NCBI GenBank assembly: GCA_027485695.1
Contig: JAIXQO010000002.1
Coordinates: forward strand, 372,001 to 436,000
Length of the DNA stretch: 64,000 nucleotides
Source: Pseudomonadota bacterium
GTDB lineage: Bacteria > Bdellovibrionota > UBA1018
Direction: 5' to 3'
The translations under genes were made by a program, and so were the position numbers. Shown here one piece after another: positions 26,742-35,217 of the stretch (position 1 is the stretch's first letter; each line of letters opens with the position of its first letter). The notes below the pieces were generated by a model, which worked only from the letters and a program-made list of their open reading frames with translations, made no database searches and was not told the DNA's origin.

Positions 26742-27410
26742 TTAATTTTTCACCGCGAAAAGCAGTCCTTCGGCGGTGGGGAGAAATGTGGTCGTAAACT
26801 GCCCGCTCTCGACGACTCGCGCATTGAATTTTCGAAGCGCCTCGACCGAGGCGATGGTTTCCGGGTCGGTTGCCATATTCTCTGCGATCCCACCCCATCC
26901 AAACACATTGTCCGCGAGCAGCACTCCTCCTGAGCGCAGATTTTTGATCGTCCATTCCAGATAGGCCGGATAGCTCGTTTTATCCGCATCGATGAAAACG
27001 AGATCAAACGGTCCGTATTTCTCGATCTGAGGAAGTTGCTCGATCGCGGGGCCGACATAAATTTTTGTCCGCTCTGCGACCCCAGCATTTACAAAATTCC
27101 TGCGTGCCACCTCGGCATGCATCCGCGAGAACTCAAAAGTATAGAGCATGCCACTCGCGTTCATCCCACGAAGCAATCGAATTCCCGAGTAACCGGCGAG
27201 CGTTCCGATCTCAACCACCTTCTGAGGTTTTAATGCTCGCGAGAGTACCTCTAAGTGTTGGCCATCCATCTCCCCGACATGAATGCTCGGCATACCGGCA
27301 TCGGCCGCAGACTGGCGAATCCTTTTCCAGATCGGGTCAGCCTCAGGGCTCGTGAGATTTTCGACGTAGCTACTGATACCTAAGTCGGATTGTCCGAAAC
27401 TTTTGCTCAT
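26742..27410 (-). CDS. SAM-dependent O-methyltransferase (CCoAOMT-like)
   Basis: Class I methyltransferase of 222 residues. Seen: GEMDGQHLEVLSRALKPQKV, the SAM-binding VVEIGTLAGYSG, metal-site DLVFIDADKTSYPAYLEW and LLADNVFGWGG, the pattern of the cation-dependent catechol or caffeoyl-CoA O-methyltransferase family. Start ATG 27410 is chosen because it begins the family N-terminus; the frame stays open upstream over the deaminase gene, which is a shadow. Probably co-transcribed with the FAH gene. Likely acts on a catechol-type phenol; the substrate is unknown. Confidence 0.9.
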   Translation of the reverse strand: MSKSFGQSDLGISSYVENLTSPEADPIWKRIRQSAADAGMPSIHVGEMDGQHLEVLSRALKPQKVVEIGTLAGYSGIRLLRGMNASGMLYTFEFSRMHAEVARRNFVNAGVAERTKIYVGPAIEQLPQIEKYGPFDLVFIDADKTSYPAYLEWTIKNLRSGGVLLADNVFGWGGIAENMATDPETIASVEALRKFNARVVESGQFTTTFLPTAEGLLFAVKN

Positions 27411-27453
27411 ATCAGAGATTAAACACCCGATTGTGATGAGTTCAAAGTCTTGA

Positions 27454-27915
27454 TCACCAAAAATCTCGGTGCACGGCTTCGGCTTCAGATTCCAGGTGAG
27501 GTCCGGAAACACGCGGTGCATTTTGAGCGGATAAATAGAGGGTTTCGATCGAATTTGCCCACCCACCGCGGGCGATAGACTCGAGCACTTGCGACGAACA
27601 TCCGTAGACCACTTCGCCGATGCCCGCCCAATAGATCGCGCCCGCACACATCGCGCAAGGCTCAGTGCTAGAAACCAAGGTCGATCGCGCGAGCTGCTCC
27701 TGTGAAAACCGACGTGTAGCCTGCGAGACCAGATTGAGCTCCGCATGGCGAGTGACATCTCGATCCGTAAGAACAGTATTCTGCGCTTGGGCAACGATCT
27801 CGCCATCCAAACACAGAACGGCACCAAAAGGATGGTTGCCGCTTAAGACCGCGCTTTTCGCGAGACTGAGCGAATACCGAAGGGAATGTAAAACAAAAGG
27901 AGAGAGCGCATTCAT
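27454..27915 (-). CDS. Nucleoside/guanine deaminase of the CDA superfamily
   Basis: Zinc deaminase of 153 residues. The catalytic zinc motifs are complete: HAELN (His-Ala-Glu) and STEPCAMCAGAIYWAGI (Pro-Cys-x2-Cys). The pattern VLTDRDVTRHAELNLV is closer to guanine deaminase (GuaD-like) and 'nucleoside deaminase' proteins than to TadA, which normally carries NNxR-GDPTAHAE. Forms a same-strand group with the O-methyltransferase 43 bp downstream. Deamination of guanine or a modified base is inferred. Confidence 0.88.
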   Translation of the reverse strand: MNALSPFVLHSLRYSLSLAKSAVLSGNHPFGAVLCLDGEIVAQAQNTVLTDRDVTRHAELNLVSQATRRFSQEQLARSTLVSSTEPCAMCAGAIYWAGIGEVVYGCSSQVLESIARGGWANSIETLYLSAQNAPRVSGPHLESEAEAVHRDFW

Positions 27916-28100
27916 GAGCGATTCCTGATTTCAGATCAAAAGAGGATTCGCTCTCACCGGATTTTGGCGCCGAATCAAACCCCAGGAGAGCGAGAGTGGG
28001 TTTGAACCAAAAATCCTTGGCCTTGTTCTCTCACAGGACTTGGGTTCTTGTGAATGAGAATTACCGCCGGTACTCTCAAGCCACTTCAGGAGAATCCGCT

Positions 28101-28778
28101 ATGAACAAACTTCCTTATTTTGAGCTCGTGAGCTTCGATATCTGCCCTTATGTTCAGCGTTCTGTCATCACGCTCCTGCACAAGAAGATCGAACACAAAA
28201 TCACGTTCATTGACTTGGAACAAACCCCTGAATGGTTTGACCAAATGTCACCACTGGGCAAGGTCCCCCTCCTCTTGGTCCGAGATACCCCGGAGTCAGA
28301 GCCGACTGTGCTTTTTGAATCAGCGATCATCAATGAATACATCGATGAAATTTCTCCGCCTCGACTGGTTTCTGAAGACCCTCTCACGCGGGCCCGCGAG
28401 CGCGCCTGGGTCGAGGTCAGCTCTGAACTCCTCGGCTCACTCTATGGCGTTCAAATCGCTCAGACCGCTGCAGAACGGGACGAAGCACTCCGCGAAGTCT
28501 GGGATCTGTTTCCAGCGATCGAAAAAGGTGTGTCGGGTGGAAAGTTCTTCTCGCCCCAGGGTTTCTCCCTGGTGGATACGGCGTTTGCTCCCGGATTCGT
28601 TCGCATGCTCCTACTCCCCGGTGTGGACCAAGCTCCTGAGTGGAAGAAATTCCCGAAGACCCACGCCTGGGCAAAAGCACTCGTCGCGACTCCCGAAGTG
28701 AAAAACTCCATGATTCCGAATTTCAACGAGCGCTACTTCGCTTACCTGAAAAGTCGCGGGAGTATTTGGGCGAAATAA
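28101..28778 (+). CDS. Glutathione S-transferase family protein
   Basis: GST-fold protein of 225 residues. The N-terminal thioredoxin-like domain has CPYVQR (Cys15), the omega/CLIC-type active-site motif, followed by MSPLGKVPLLLV and LFESAIINEYIDE, which bind glutathione. The C-terminal domain is all-helical (ARERAWVEVSSELL). ATG 28101 follows CAGGAG. Cys-type GSTs usually act as thiol transferases or dehydroascorbate reductases. The 185-bp upstream gap is shared with the divergent deaminase gene and shows no other gene. Confidence 0.9.
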   Translation: MNKLPYFELVSFDICPYVQRSVITLLHKKIEHKITFIDLEQTPEWFDQMSPLGKVPLLLVRDTPESEPTVLFESAIINEYIDEISPPRLVSEDPLTRARERAWVEVSSELLGSLYGVQIAQTAAERDEALREVWDLFPAIEKGVSGGKFFSPQGFSLVDTAFAPGFVRMLLLPGVDQAPEWKKFPKTHAWAKALVATPEVKNSMIPNFNERYFAYLKSRGSIWAK

Positions 28779-28798
28779 GCTATAAGTTTGCCCATCTC

Positions 28799-29323
28799 AT
28801 GCAGAAAATCGAATTCCATCTTCCTCGAAAAATCGAAGCCGATCCTCGCCGTGCCGAGATCGAAGCTATCCTCGCTCAGGACCTCAAACCGATCTGGTCG
28901 CGAGGACGAATCCCGGTTTCGCACCTGACACCGACGACAGCGTTCATTACGTGCGTTCGAAACGCGGCTGGCCGGAAACAGATTGAAAAGGGCCTCGACC
29001 AAATCGAACCTTATCTCATCACCGAGAAAAATGGATTGATCGTCACCTCTGAGAAATCGGGCACGCCCCTCGCGAAGCGCGTTTCTCGACTCCTCGTTTT
29101 CACGAATGATGGATCCGAGCGTTTCTACCGCGGCTGCGAGACGCTGCTTTTTCACCACGGCGATCGCGTTTTGGGAATCAGACTGGATCTTTCGAGCGCT
29201 GAGCTGGGTCAGGAGCTTTACGGGATCGAAAAAGGCTTGAAAGCTTTTCTCGTCGTGGATCGAGAAGCGGTGACCGAAATGCTGCTCGCGCTCCTCCCCG
29301 AATCCGACTCAATGTCGAGTTAA
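28799..29323 (+). CDS. Hypothetical protein overlapping the EamA gene 3' end
   Basis: Predicted cytoplasmic protein of 174 residues, not recognised. It begins MQKIEFHLPRK and has mixed charge with a YGIEKGLKAFLVVDREAV helix near the end; no signal peptide or membrane segment. The frame is open upstream over the GST gene but ATG 28799 is the first start past its stop. Its last 146 bp overlap the converging EamA-like transporter gene. Codon use over the first 380 bp looks like its neighbours, so it is likely real. Confidence 0.6.
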   Translation: MQKIEFHLPRKIEADPRRAEIEAILAQDLKPIWSRGRIPVSHLTPTTAFITCVRNAAGRKQIEKGLDQIEPYLITEKNGLIVTSEKSGTPLAKRVSRLLVFTNDGSERFYRGCETLLFHHGDRVLGIRLDLSSAELGQELYGIEKGLKAFLVVDREAVTEMLLALLPESDSMSS

Positions 29324-30209
29324 CAGCTGAAAACTCCGGGGCAGGTTTCGTTTCTTTCTGCGATCGGTTCGCGCCGAAAATGGAGCCAACGACTAGGGTT
29401 GCGGCAATGAGCGCACTTGGCTCGAGGTGTTCATCCAGTAAGTGAGACGCGAGCAAAAGCGCCAGAAAGGGCTGTGCCAGCTGCACGAGCGCGATTTTCT
29501 CCATCGGGCCGCGCGCCAGCACTCGATACCAGAGGAACATGCCGAGCGTCTGGCTCACGACCCCGAGGTAGAGAACGGATCCCCAAGCCTGAGGCGCGGC
29601 ATCAATCGACGGCAGCGGAGAGCGGGAGAAAACAACGAACGCTGCTGCAATGATCCAAGGGAGCGCGAACAAGATCGCCCAGCTCATCACCCGACGTCCG
29701 CCAAACTCACGACTCAGTCGACCACCTTCGACGTATCCTAAGGCACTCACCATACAAGAGAGCCCGATCAAGACGTCTCCGAAATTGAATTCCTGCGCTC
29801 CTCGAGAAACGAAAAAACCGAGCGCCGAGAGGGTTCCGATTCCCGCGAAAATCCAGAAACGCACGCCGGGATTCCTGCGGTCACGAATGGAGGCGTAGGC
29901 AGCTGTGAACGCCGGAATGGTTGCCATGCCGATCGCTCCATGAGTGCCGGAGGTCAGTTTCATCGCCCAAGCGATCAGAAACGAGAAACCGATCACCGAG
30001 CCAAACGACGTGATTAATAGTGGTCCGATCACCCGCCTCGGTGGGAGCTTGCGGTCAAACACACCAATCGTGATGAGAGCGACGGTACCTGCGATCAAAA
30101 GCCTGAGGATCGCAACCGACTCGGCAGGAAACACGAGCGCTGCCAATCGAGTAGCTGGGGCGGTGGCACTGAATAAGAGAACGCAGATCGCGGCTAGAAG
30201 CAGGTTCAT
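29178..30209 (-). CDS. EamA/DMT-family transporter with an unusual antisense-overlapping tail
   Basis: Drug/metabolite transporter of the inner membrane, with about ten hydrophobic segments over residues 1-285 and the two EamA repeats (TSGTHGAIGMATIPAFTAAY; GSVLYLGVVSQTLGMFLWY). The expected family length is about 290-300. Here the frame runs about 55 residues further as a basic, low-complexity tail lying antisense to the preceding gene. A lost stop codon is likely. Divergent from a MocR-type regulator, a very common pairing in which the regulator controls the exporter; the cargo may be an amino acid or vitamin B6-related. Confidence 0.88.
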   Translation of the reverse strand: MNLLLAAICVLLFSATAPATRLAALVFPAESVAILRLLIAGTVALITIGVFDRKLPPRRVIGPLLITSFGSVIGFSFLIAWAMKLTSGTHGAIGMATIPAFTAAYASIRDRRNPGVRFWIFAGIGTLSALGFFVSRGAQEFNFGDVLIGLSCMVSALGYVEGGRLSREFGGRRVMSWAILFALPWIIAAAFVVFSRSPLPSIDAAPQAWGSVLYLGVVSQTLGMFLWYRVLARGPMEKIALVQLAQPFLALLLASHLLDEHLEPSALIAATLVVGSIFGANRSQKETKPAPEFSAVNSTLSRIRGGARAAFRSPLLDPRREKLSSLFRSRKAPDPAQRSKDPV

Positions 30210-30241
30210 ACCCGTAAATTACTACTTCTGGCTACTTCCAG

Positions 30242-30315
30242 ACAGATACAGAGGCTGCCCCTTATGAATGGTACAGATTATTATTTTTACCATTTCACTC
30301 ATACAGATATTATTC
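30242..30315. promoter_or_regulatory. Direct repeats between EamA and MocR genes
   Basis: TACAGA occurs at 30247, and TACAGATTATT at 30272 recurs as TACAGATATTATT at 30302, exactly 30 bp (three turns) apart. Direct repeats at helical spacing in the divergent gap are typical for MocR/GabR regulators. TATTCT at 30311 could be the -10 of the regulator gene. Confidence 0.5.
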
Positions 30316-30341
30316 TATCTACTCAGTAGAACTACGGAGCG

Positions 30342-31763
30342 ATGAATATGAATCTCTACGAGAACTTAGCCCTGGAACTTGAAAATCAAATCCGCTCAGG
30401 CACCCTCCGCTACGGAGAGCGACTCCCCTCCATCCGCGTCCAGAGCGATGCCCATGGTCTGAGCCCGGGAACGGTAGTGGAGGCCTACGCTTGGCTTGAG
30501 GAGCGTGGACTCATCGAACCTCGCCCTCGCTCTGGCTATTTCGTCTCCGCCCCACGCGCAGAGACACCAACGCCTGAATCAGACGTGGAGTCCGTGTATC
30601 TCCCACCGGAGGATCCGTCTCCCGAAGAACTCATTCACGCGCTCCGACAAGCGATCTACGACCCTAAGATCTTGCCACTCGGAATTGCGACTCCTGCAGC
30701 CGAATTTTTCCCAAACGCACAGGTGGAGCGGGTTCTGAAGCAAGTGCTTCGTGAAGAGCCTACGACGCTCTCGGATTACATCTATCCGCCGGGCACAATC
30801 GCGTTCCGCCGCGCAGTTTCGTCGCGTTACCGCAAGCTTCAGGTCGAAAGCGAATGGAAAGACGCGATCTCGACCAGCGGCGCGACCGAGTCGATCGGGC
30901 TTGCACTTCGAGCGGTCGCGAACCCGGGAGACGTCGTGCTCCTGGAGTCCCCCACCTATTTCGGTATCATCCAACTGGTTCGCACGATGGGCTACGGAAT
31001 ATACGAAGCACCTTTGCATCCGACCGATGGCCTCGATCCAGAGGAGCTCGCCCGCGCAAAACGCAAGATCGGTTCACGCCTCAAGGCCGCGGTTCTCGTT
31101 CCGAATCACTCCAACCCACTCGGGATTGCGATGAGCGATGATCGAAAAAAGGAACTCGTCCTCGCCGCCCGGAAAACTGGGATCACACTCATCGAGGACG
31201 AAGTCTATGCGGACCTCTCGTTCGCGGATCGACGCCCCAAACCGCTCAAGGCATTCGATCCCGACGATTCTGTCATTCTCTGCGGGTCGTTTTCCAAGAC
31301 GATTTCACCCAGTGTTCGCGCGGGATACCTTTTGAATTCACGGCACCACGAAGCACTCTTCGCACAAAAATCGACTGTTTCATCCGGCGTCAGCACGCTT
31401 GCCGAAGAGACACTCGCGCTTTTTCTCAAAGACGGATTCTACGAGCGGCATCTCGCCCGAGTCACCCGAGAGTACCAACGTCTGCTCGGCCTCTACACAT
31501 CGACCATCATCCAGTCGTTTCCCGAAGGCACTCGAGTCTCCAGGCCCGCCGGCGGCTACGTACTCTGGGTGCAACTACCGGGAGAGATCGACTCGCGTTC
31601 CCTGCAGAGGCGAGCACTTGAGAAACGAATCAACATCGCATCGGGCGTGCTTTTCTCACCACAAGGCGCATTTCAGTCCTGTATTCGCATGAATTTCGCG
31701 TTTCCGTTCACTCCGCAAATTGAGCGCGGAATTCGAACACTGGGCGCGCTCGCCATGAAATGA
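30342..31763 (+). CDS. MocR-family regulator: GntR winged helix fused to PLP aminotransferase domain
   Basis: Transcription regulator of 473 residues. The N-terminal GntR-type winged helix spans about residues 5-75 (LALELENQIRSGTLRYGERL; GTVVEAYAWLEERGLIEPRP). The class I aminotransferase domain follows, with the PLP lysine at Lys319 in SFSKT and HSNPLG, EDEVYADL and AGGYVLWVQLP. MocR proteins sense an amine or amino acid as a PLP adduct. The divergent EamA gene is the natural target. ATG 30342 and 30348 are both possible starts. Confidence 0.93.
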   Translation: MNMNLYENLALELENQIRSGTLRYGERLPSIRVQSDAHGLSPGTVVEAYAWLEERGLIEPRPRSGYFVSAPRAETPTPESDVESVYLPPEDPSPEELIHALRQAIYDPKILPLGIATPAAEFFPNAQVERVLKQVLREEPTTLSDYIYPPGTIAFRRAVSSRYRKLQVESEWKDAISTSGATESIGLALRAVANPGDVVLLESPTYFGIIQLVRTMGYGIYEAPLHPTDGLDPEELARAKRKIGSRLKAAVLVPNHSNPLGIAMSDDRKKELVLAARKTGITLIEDEVYADLSFADRRPKPLKAFDPDDSVILCGSFSKTISPSVRAGYLLNSRHHEALFAQKSTVSSGVSTLAEETLALFLKDGFYERHLARVTREYQRLLGLYTSTIIQSFPEGTRVSRPAGGYVLWVQLPGEIDSRSLQRRALEKRINIASGVLFSPQGAFQSCIRMNFAFPFTPQIERGIRTLGALAMK

Positions 31764-31829
31764 GAAAAAAATTTAGCCTTCCATTTTTACGCTACACAAC
31801 AATTAAAATACGCGTGTTATTTTCGAGCG

Positions 31830-32573
31830 ATGAAGAACTGGTCCCTACCCGTTTTGCTTCTTGCATCCTTGGCCCTATCTCCCATCGCTTCGGCCTCTCC
31901 CCGTCCGGTCGCCCTGATTTATCGGGGTCCTGGAGCCTGTACGGGTGGGTGCTTTGAATCGCCCGCCGCGATCCTTCGTCAAATGGGTTACGACGTCCGG
32001 TTTGTTGGGCCCGATGCGACCGATCCAACGATATTTCTCGGTGTCGCTCTCTGGTTGCAACCCGGCGGACTGGTCGAAGATCAAAACGCAGCCATGAATC
32101 CGGTTTTGAAAGACTTGATCAAAAACTATGTCCGCACCGGAGGACGCTACATCGGAATCTGCGCAGGAGCCTTTCTCGCCAGTGAAACCTACGGTTGGGG
32201 ATTTCGTCGGCCGGGCCTCGGATTTCTCTCAGGACATGCGGCACTCTATCGCCCGACCCGTCGCTCGGACGGACGCATTCCGATCGCGACCATTTTTCCA
32301 ACCCAAGTGCACGGACAGAATCGGGATCTCTACTGGGAAGTGGGCCCGGTTTTCCCGCAGGCGCCCTTGGACGCCGATATCGTCTCTCGATATCCAGGCG
32401 GTGAAGTCGCCGCGCTTCGTAAAACCGTAGGAAACGGTCGAGTATACGTCACCGCATTTCACCCGGAAGCACCGACAGCTTGGCGAGATTATTACCAAAT
32501 CACCTCCATGGATACGGATGGACTCGACTACGACGTGCTTCAGTCGATGGTGCGCTGGGCAGTTCAACCTTGA
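31830..32573 (+). CDS. Exported BPL_N-like (glutamine amidotransferase fold) protein
   Basis: Predicted periplasmic protein of 247 residues. A signal peptide (LPVLLLASLALSPIASA) precedes a domain resembling the N-terminal 'biotin-protein ligase' GATase-like domain: IYRGPGACTGGCFESPAAIL, LWLQPGG, and the nucleophile elbow YIGICAGAFLASE with Cys111. A late His is in AFHPEAPT, compatible with the triad His. Its export is unusual since glutamine amidotransferases are cytoplasmic; exported BPL_N-like proteins of unknown function are known. Followed 31 bp later by an exported nitrilase-like protein. Confidence 0.82.
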   Translation: MKNWSLPVLLLASLALSPIASASPRPVALIYRGPGACTGGCFESPAAILRQMGYDVRFVGPDATDPTIFLGVALWLQPGGLVEDQNAAMNPVLKDLIKNYVRTGGRYIGICAGAFLASETYGWGFRRPGLGFLSGHAALYRPTRRSDGRIPIATIFPTQVHGQNRDLYWEVGPVFPQAPLDADIVSRYPGGEVAALRKTVGNGRVYVTAFHPEAPTAWRDYYQITSMDTDGLDYDVLQSMVRWAVQP

Positions 32574-32604
32574 TCTCTCACTAAAATAATTTATAAGGCG
32601 CGTC

Positions 32605-33516
32605 ATGACTCCATTCCTTCGCTGTTTCGCCCCCTGGATTCTCGGCCTTTCTCTCGTTTTGTCTCCGGCTCACGCCGAAGACGAGCCACCTCTGCGTCCA
32701 ATTCGAGAGTTCTTCGGGCCACAAGGAAACTTCCCGGCCGACCGTTTTTTCAAAGTCGCCGTTGTGCAATGGAACCCACGCGGATCCGCTCCCCTGGGAG
32801 CATCGCCCGCTCAAGTCGACGCTTACCGACTGAGAAATCTCCAAGACATGGAGGTCCGCATTCGTGCCGCCGCTTCTCAGCGTGCCGAGTACATTTCGCT
32901 CTCCGAGTTCGCCGTCACCGGTTACCCGGATATCCCGGAACTCCCTTCGGCCGATGATAACTTCCGCAACCGCGAAGACGTGCGCCCCTTCGTCGAATCG
33001 ATTCCTGGTCCCTCGACTGACTACATCGCACGCCTCGCTCGCGAACTGCGCGTATGGATTCAGTTCGGTCTCGCTACGCGCGAACCATCGGACGCGTATT
33101 TCAATAGCGCCATCGTGATCGACCCGAATGGCCGCATCGTCGCGAACTACGCAAAACAAAATCTCTACCAAAAAGAGGGCGACTACCTCTCCGCAGGAAA
33201 TCGAATCGTGACATTCATGACTCCGGCCGGAAAATTCGGCCTACTGATCTGCGCCGACGTGTACGATCCTCGCGTCCTCAATCAATACGCCCGTGAACGT
33301 GTCGACGTCCTCTCCCTCAGCACCTCTTGGGCCGAACAAAACACGGGAATGGGCTATTTTCAGGCGGCGGCCCGCCAAACCCGTGCATTCCTACTCGCTG
33401 CGAATCAGACCTATTTCCCAGATAGCGGTGTTGTGAACCCAGACGGACGAAATCAATCGCACATCCGTCAATCTCGCGACGCGATTGCGTACGGATTTCT
33501 ACCTCGCAAGTTTTAG
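32605..33516 (+). CDS. Exported carbon-nitrogen hydrolase (nitrilase superfamily)
   Basis: Nitrilase-fold amidase of 303 residues with a signal peptide (WILGLSLVLSPAHA), so periplasmic. The catalytic triad is complete: Glu101 in LSEFAVTGYP, Lys184 in YAKQNLYQ, Cys216 in GLLICADVYDP. Close homologues in plants and some bacteria include secreted biotinidase/vanin-type amidases, which likewise are exported and hydrolyse biotin amides or pantetheine. With the upstream exported GATase-like protein it may form an envelope amide-salvage pair; the substrate is inferred only. Confidence 0.87.
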   Translation: MTPFLRCFAPWILGLSLVLSPAHAEDEPPLRPIREFFGPQGNFPADRFFKVAVVQWNPRGSAPLGASPAQVDAYRLRNLQDMEVRIRAAASQRAEYISLSEFAVTGYPDIPELPSADDNFRNREDVRPFVESIPGPSTDYIARLARELRVWIQFGLATREPSDAYFNSAIVIDPNGRIVANYAKQNLYQKEGDYLSAGNRIVTFMTPAGKFGLLICADVYDPRVLNQYARERVDVLSLSTSWAEQNTGMGYFQAAARQTRAFLLAANQTYFPDSGVVNPDGRNQSHIRQSRDAIAYGFLPRKF

Positions 33517-33538
33517 ACAAAGAAAATAACGTCATGAA

Positions 33539-33577
33539 ATATTCCGCTTCTTGATCCCGGATCATAGAGCGGAATAT
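33539..33577. promoter_or_regulatory. 39-bp two-tier inverted repeat upstream of the pseudo-receiver gene
   Basis: ATATTCCGCT (33539-33548) is the exact complement of AGCGGAATAT (33568-33577), with an inner TGATC-CCG-GATCA stem. It starts 23 bp after the nitrilase stop and ends nine bases before GTG 33587. No T-run follows, so an operator or a translation-controlling hairpin is as likely as a terminator. Confidence 0.55.
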
Positions 33578-33586
33578 CATAGATGA

Positions 33587-33928
33587 GTGACTCGACTACT
33601 CATCATCATGGACGACTGGGAAAAACTAGAACGCTACGAGGAGCGGTTTCGCCCTCATTTCGAGGTGCATACAGCGCCTCCCGGTGACTACTGCATCGAA
33701 GCAGCCTTGGAACATCGCCCGGACGTGATCCTCGCCTGCCTGGCGTTCGAATCCATGGACGCTCGCGAGCTACAAATCGTGATCCGTGAACACGAACAGC
33801 TCCAGCAGACACCGATCGTTTATATGACCGAAGATCACGGCGAAAACGCGACGGAATCCGAACTCGACGTCATTTTACCGGAACAAGCCCATTTCGACGT
33901 GATACTTTCCGCACTTCAACGGTTCTAA
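33587..33928 (+). CDS. Stand-alone pseudo-receiver domain protein
   Basis: A 113-residue protein with receiver-domain secondary structure: [13 protein letters not shown] (strand 1 with the acidic pair Asp9-Asp10), [13 protein letters not shown] (strand 3), and [11 protein letters not shown] (strand 4 with Thr). The phospho-acceptor position in strand 3 reads Ala-Cys (50-51) instead of Asp, and the conserved Lys of strand 5 is missing (LDVILPEQ). It thus probably signals without phosphorylation or by protein binding. The GTG start at 33587 is needed to include strand 1. It has no typical ribosome-binding site and follows the hairpin. Four-base overlap with dctA at the 3' ends. Confidence 0.7.
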   Translation: MTRLLIIMDDWEKLERYEERFRPHFEVHTAPPGDYCIEAALEHRPDVILACLAFESMDARELQIVIREHEQLQQTPIVYMTEDHGENATESELDVILPEQAHFDVILSALQRF

Positions 33929-35208
33929 ACGACGCTCTCATCGCTTGACCCGCGCTTGAGTTCACGCGCGAGCGTTTCGCGATCGAGTTCACCTTCCCAA
34001 GCAGATACTACAAGCGTCGCGACTCCGTTTCCGATGAAATTCGTGAGCGATCGCGCTTCGGACATAAATCGATCGATCCCGAGCACAATTGCCAAGCCCG
34101 CAAGCGGCACCTTAGGAACAACGGCTAGTGTCGCAGCCAGGGTCACGAAACCAGCGCCCGTGACACCGGACGCTCCCTTGGAAGTGAGCATCGCCACACC
34201 GATGATCGTCAGCTGATCCTTGAGCGTAAGCGGAACCCCCATGGCTTGTGCGATGAAGATCGCCGTCAACGTCAGGTAGATGTTCGTGCCATCCAAATTA
34301 AACGAATAGCCCGACGGGACAACCAATCCCACGACCGACCTCGGACAGCCGAGTTTCTCGAGTTTACTCATCAGCGGAATGAGCGCGCTCTCCGAGGACG
34401 AAGTGCCGAGCACGGTCAGTAGCTCTTCTCGAATGTAGCGGATGAATTGAAAAATGCTGAATCCCGTGAAACGCGCAATGAGTCCCAGCACGACAAGAAT
34501 AAACAGTGCGCACGTCAGATAGAAACAGAACATCAAGTACGCGAGCGACGACAACGACTCCACTCCGTACTTACCGAGCGTGAACGCCATTGCGCCACCG
34601 GCCCCTATGGGCGCTAGACGCATCACCGAGTTCACCATCCCGAAGAAAATATGCGAGGCGGACTCGATGAATTGATGCACGGGCGAACCCTTTGCACCCA
34701 TTCGGTTCATCGAATAGCCAAAAAGTATCGCGACCAGCAGTACCTGCAGCAAATCCCCATTCCCACTGAACGCATCTAAGAAGGTTTTTGGAATCACGTG
34801 CAAAATGAACTCAACCGTCGACTGATCGGCCGCACGCTTGGCGTAGCCTTCGACCGCCTCCACCTGAAGACTCGCCGGATCTACTGAAAACCCCTCACCT
34901 GGACGTAAACCATTGGCGACCAGCAGGCCGATGATGAGCGCGAACGTCGATACGATCTCGAAATAAATGAGCGCCTTACCGCCTACTCGACCCACTTTTT
35001 TCATGTCACCGGCGCCCGCAATCCCGAGCACAACCGTGCAGAAAATCACTGGACCGATCAGCATCTTGATCAGCGAGATGAATCCGTCACCGAGCGGCTT
35101 GAGCTGCGTTCCAACCGACGGGTAAAACGTACCAATCAGTCCGCCCACCACAATTCCGATGAGAACCCAAAAATAGAGATGTCCCGACAATCGACGAATC
35201 AGCTGCAT
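33925..35208 (-). CDS. dctA: C4-dicarboxylate:cation symporter DctA-like
   Basis: DAACS-family inner-membrane symporter of 427 residues importing succinate, fumarate, malate or a related anion. Signature stretches match E. coli DctA closely: the Ser-rich [41 protein letters not shown] and [16 protein letters not shown]. About eight transmembrane segments and two re-entrant loops are expected. GltP-type glutamate transport is the alternative but the [20 protein letters not shown] wording favours DctA. Precedes a GST gene 9 bp away on the same strand. Confidence 0.92.
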   Translation of the reverse strand: MQLIRRLSGHLYFWVLIGIVVGGLIGTFYPSVGTQLKPLGDGFISLIKMLIGPVIFCTVVLGIAGAGDMKKVGRVGGKALIYFEIVSTFALIIGLLVANGLRPGEGFSVDPASLQVEAVEGYAKRAADQSTVEFILHVIPKTFLDAFSGNGDLLQVLLVAILFGYSMNRMGAKGSPVHQFIESASHIFFGMVNSVMRLAPIGAGGAMAFTLGKYGVESLSSLAYLMFCFYLTCALFILVVLGLIARFTGFSIFQFIRYIREELLTVLGTSSSESALIPLMSKLEKLGCPRSVVGLVVPSGYSFNLDGTNIYLTLTAIFIAQAMGVPLTLKDQLTIIGVAMLTSKGASGVTGAGFVTLAATLAVVPKVPLAGLAIVLGIDRFMSEARSLTNFIGNGVATLVVSAWEGELDRETLARELKRGSSDESVV

Positions 35209-35217
35209 AGAATTTTT

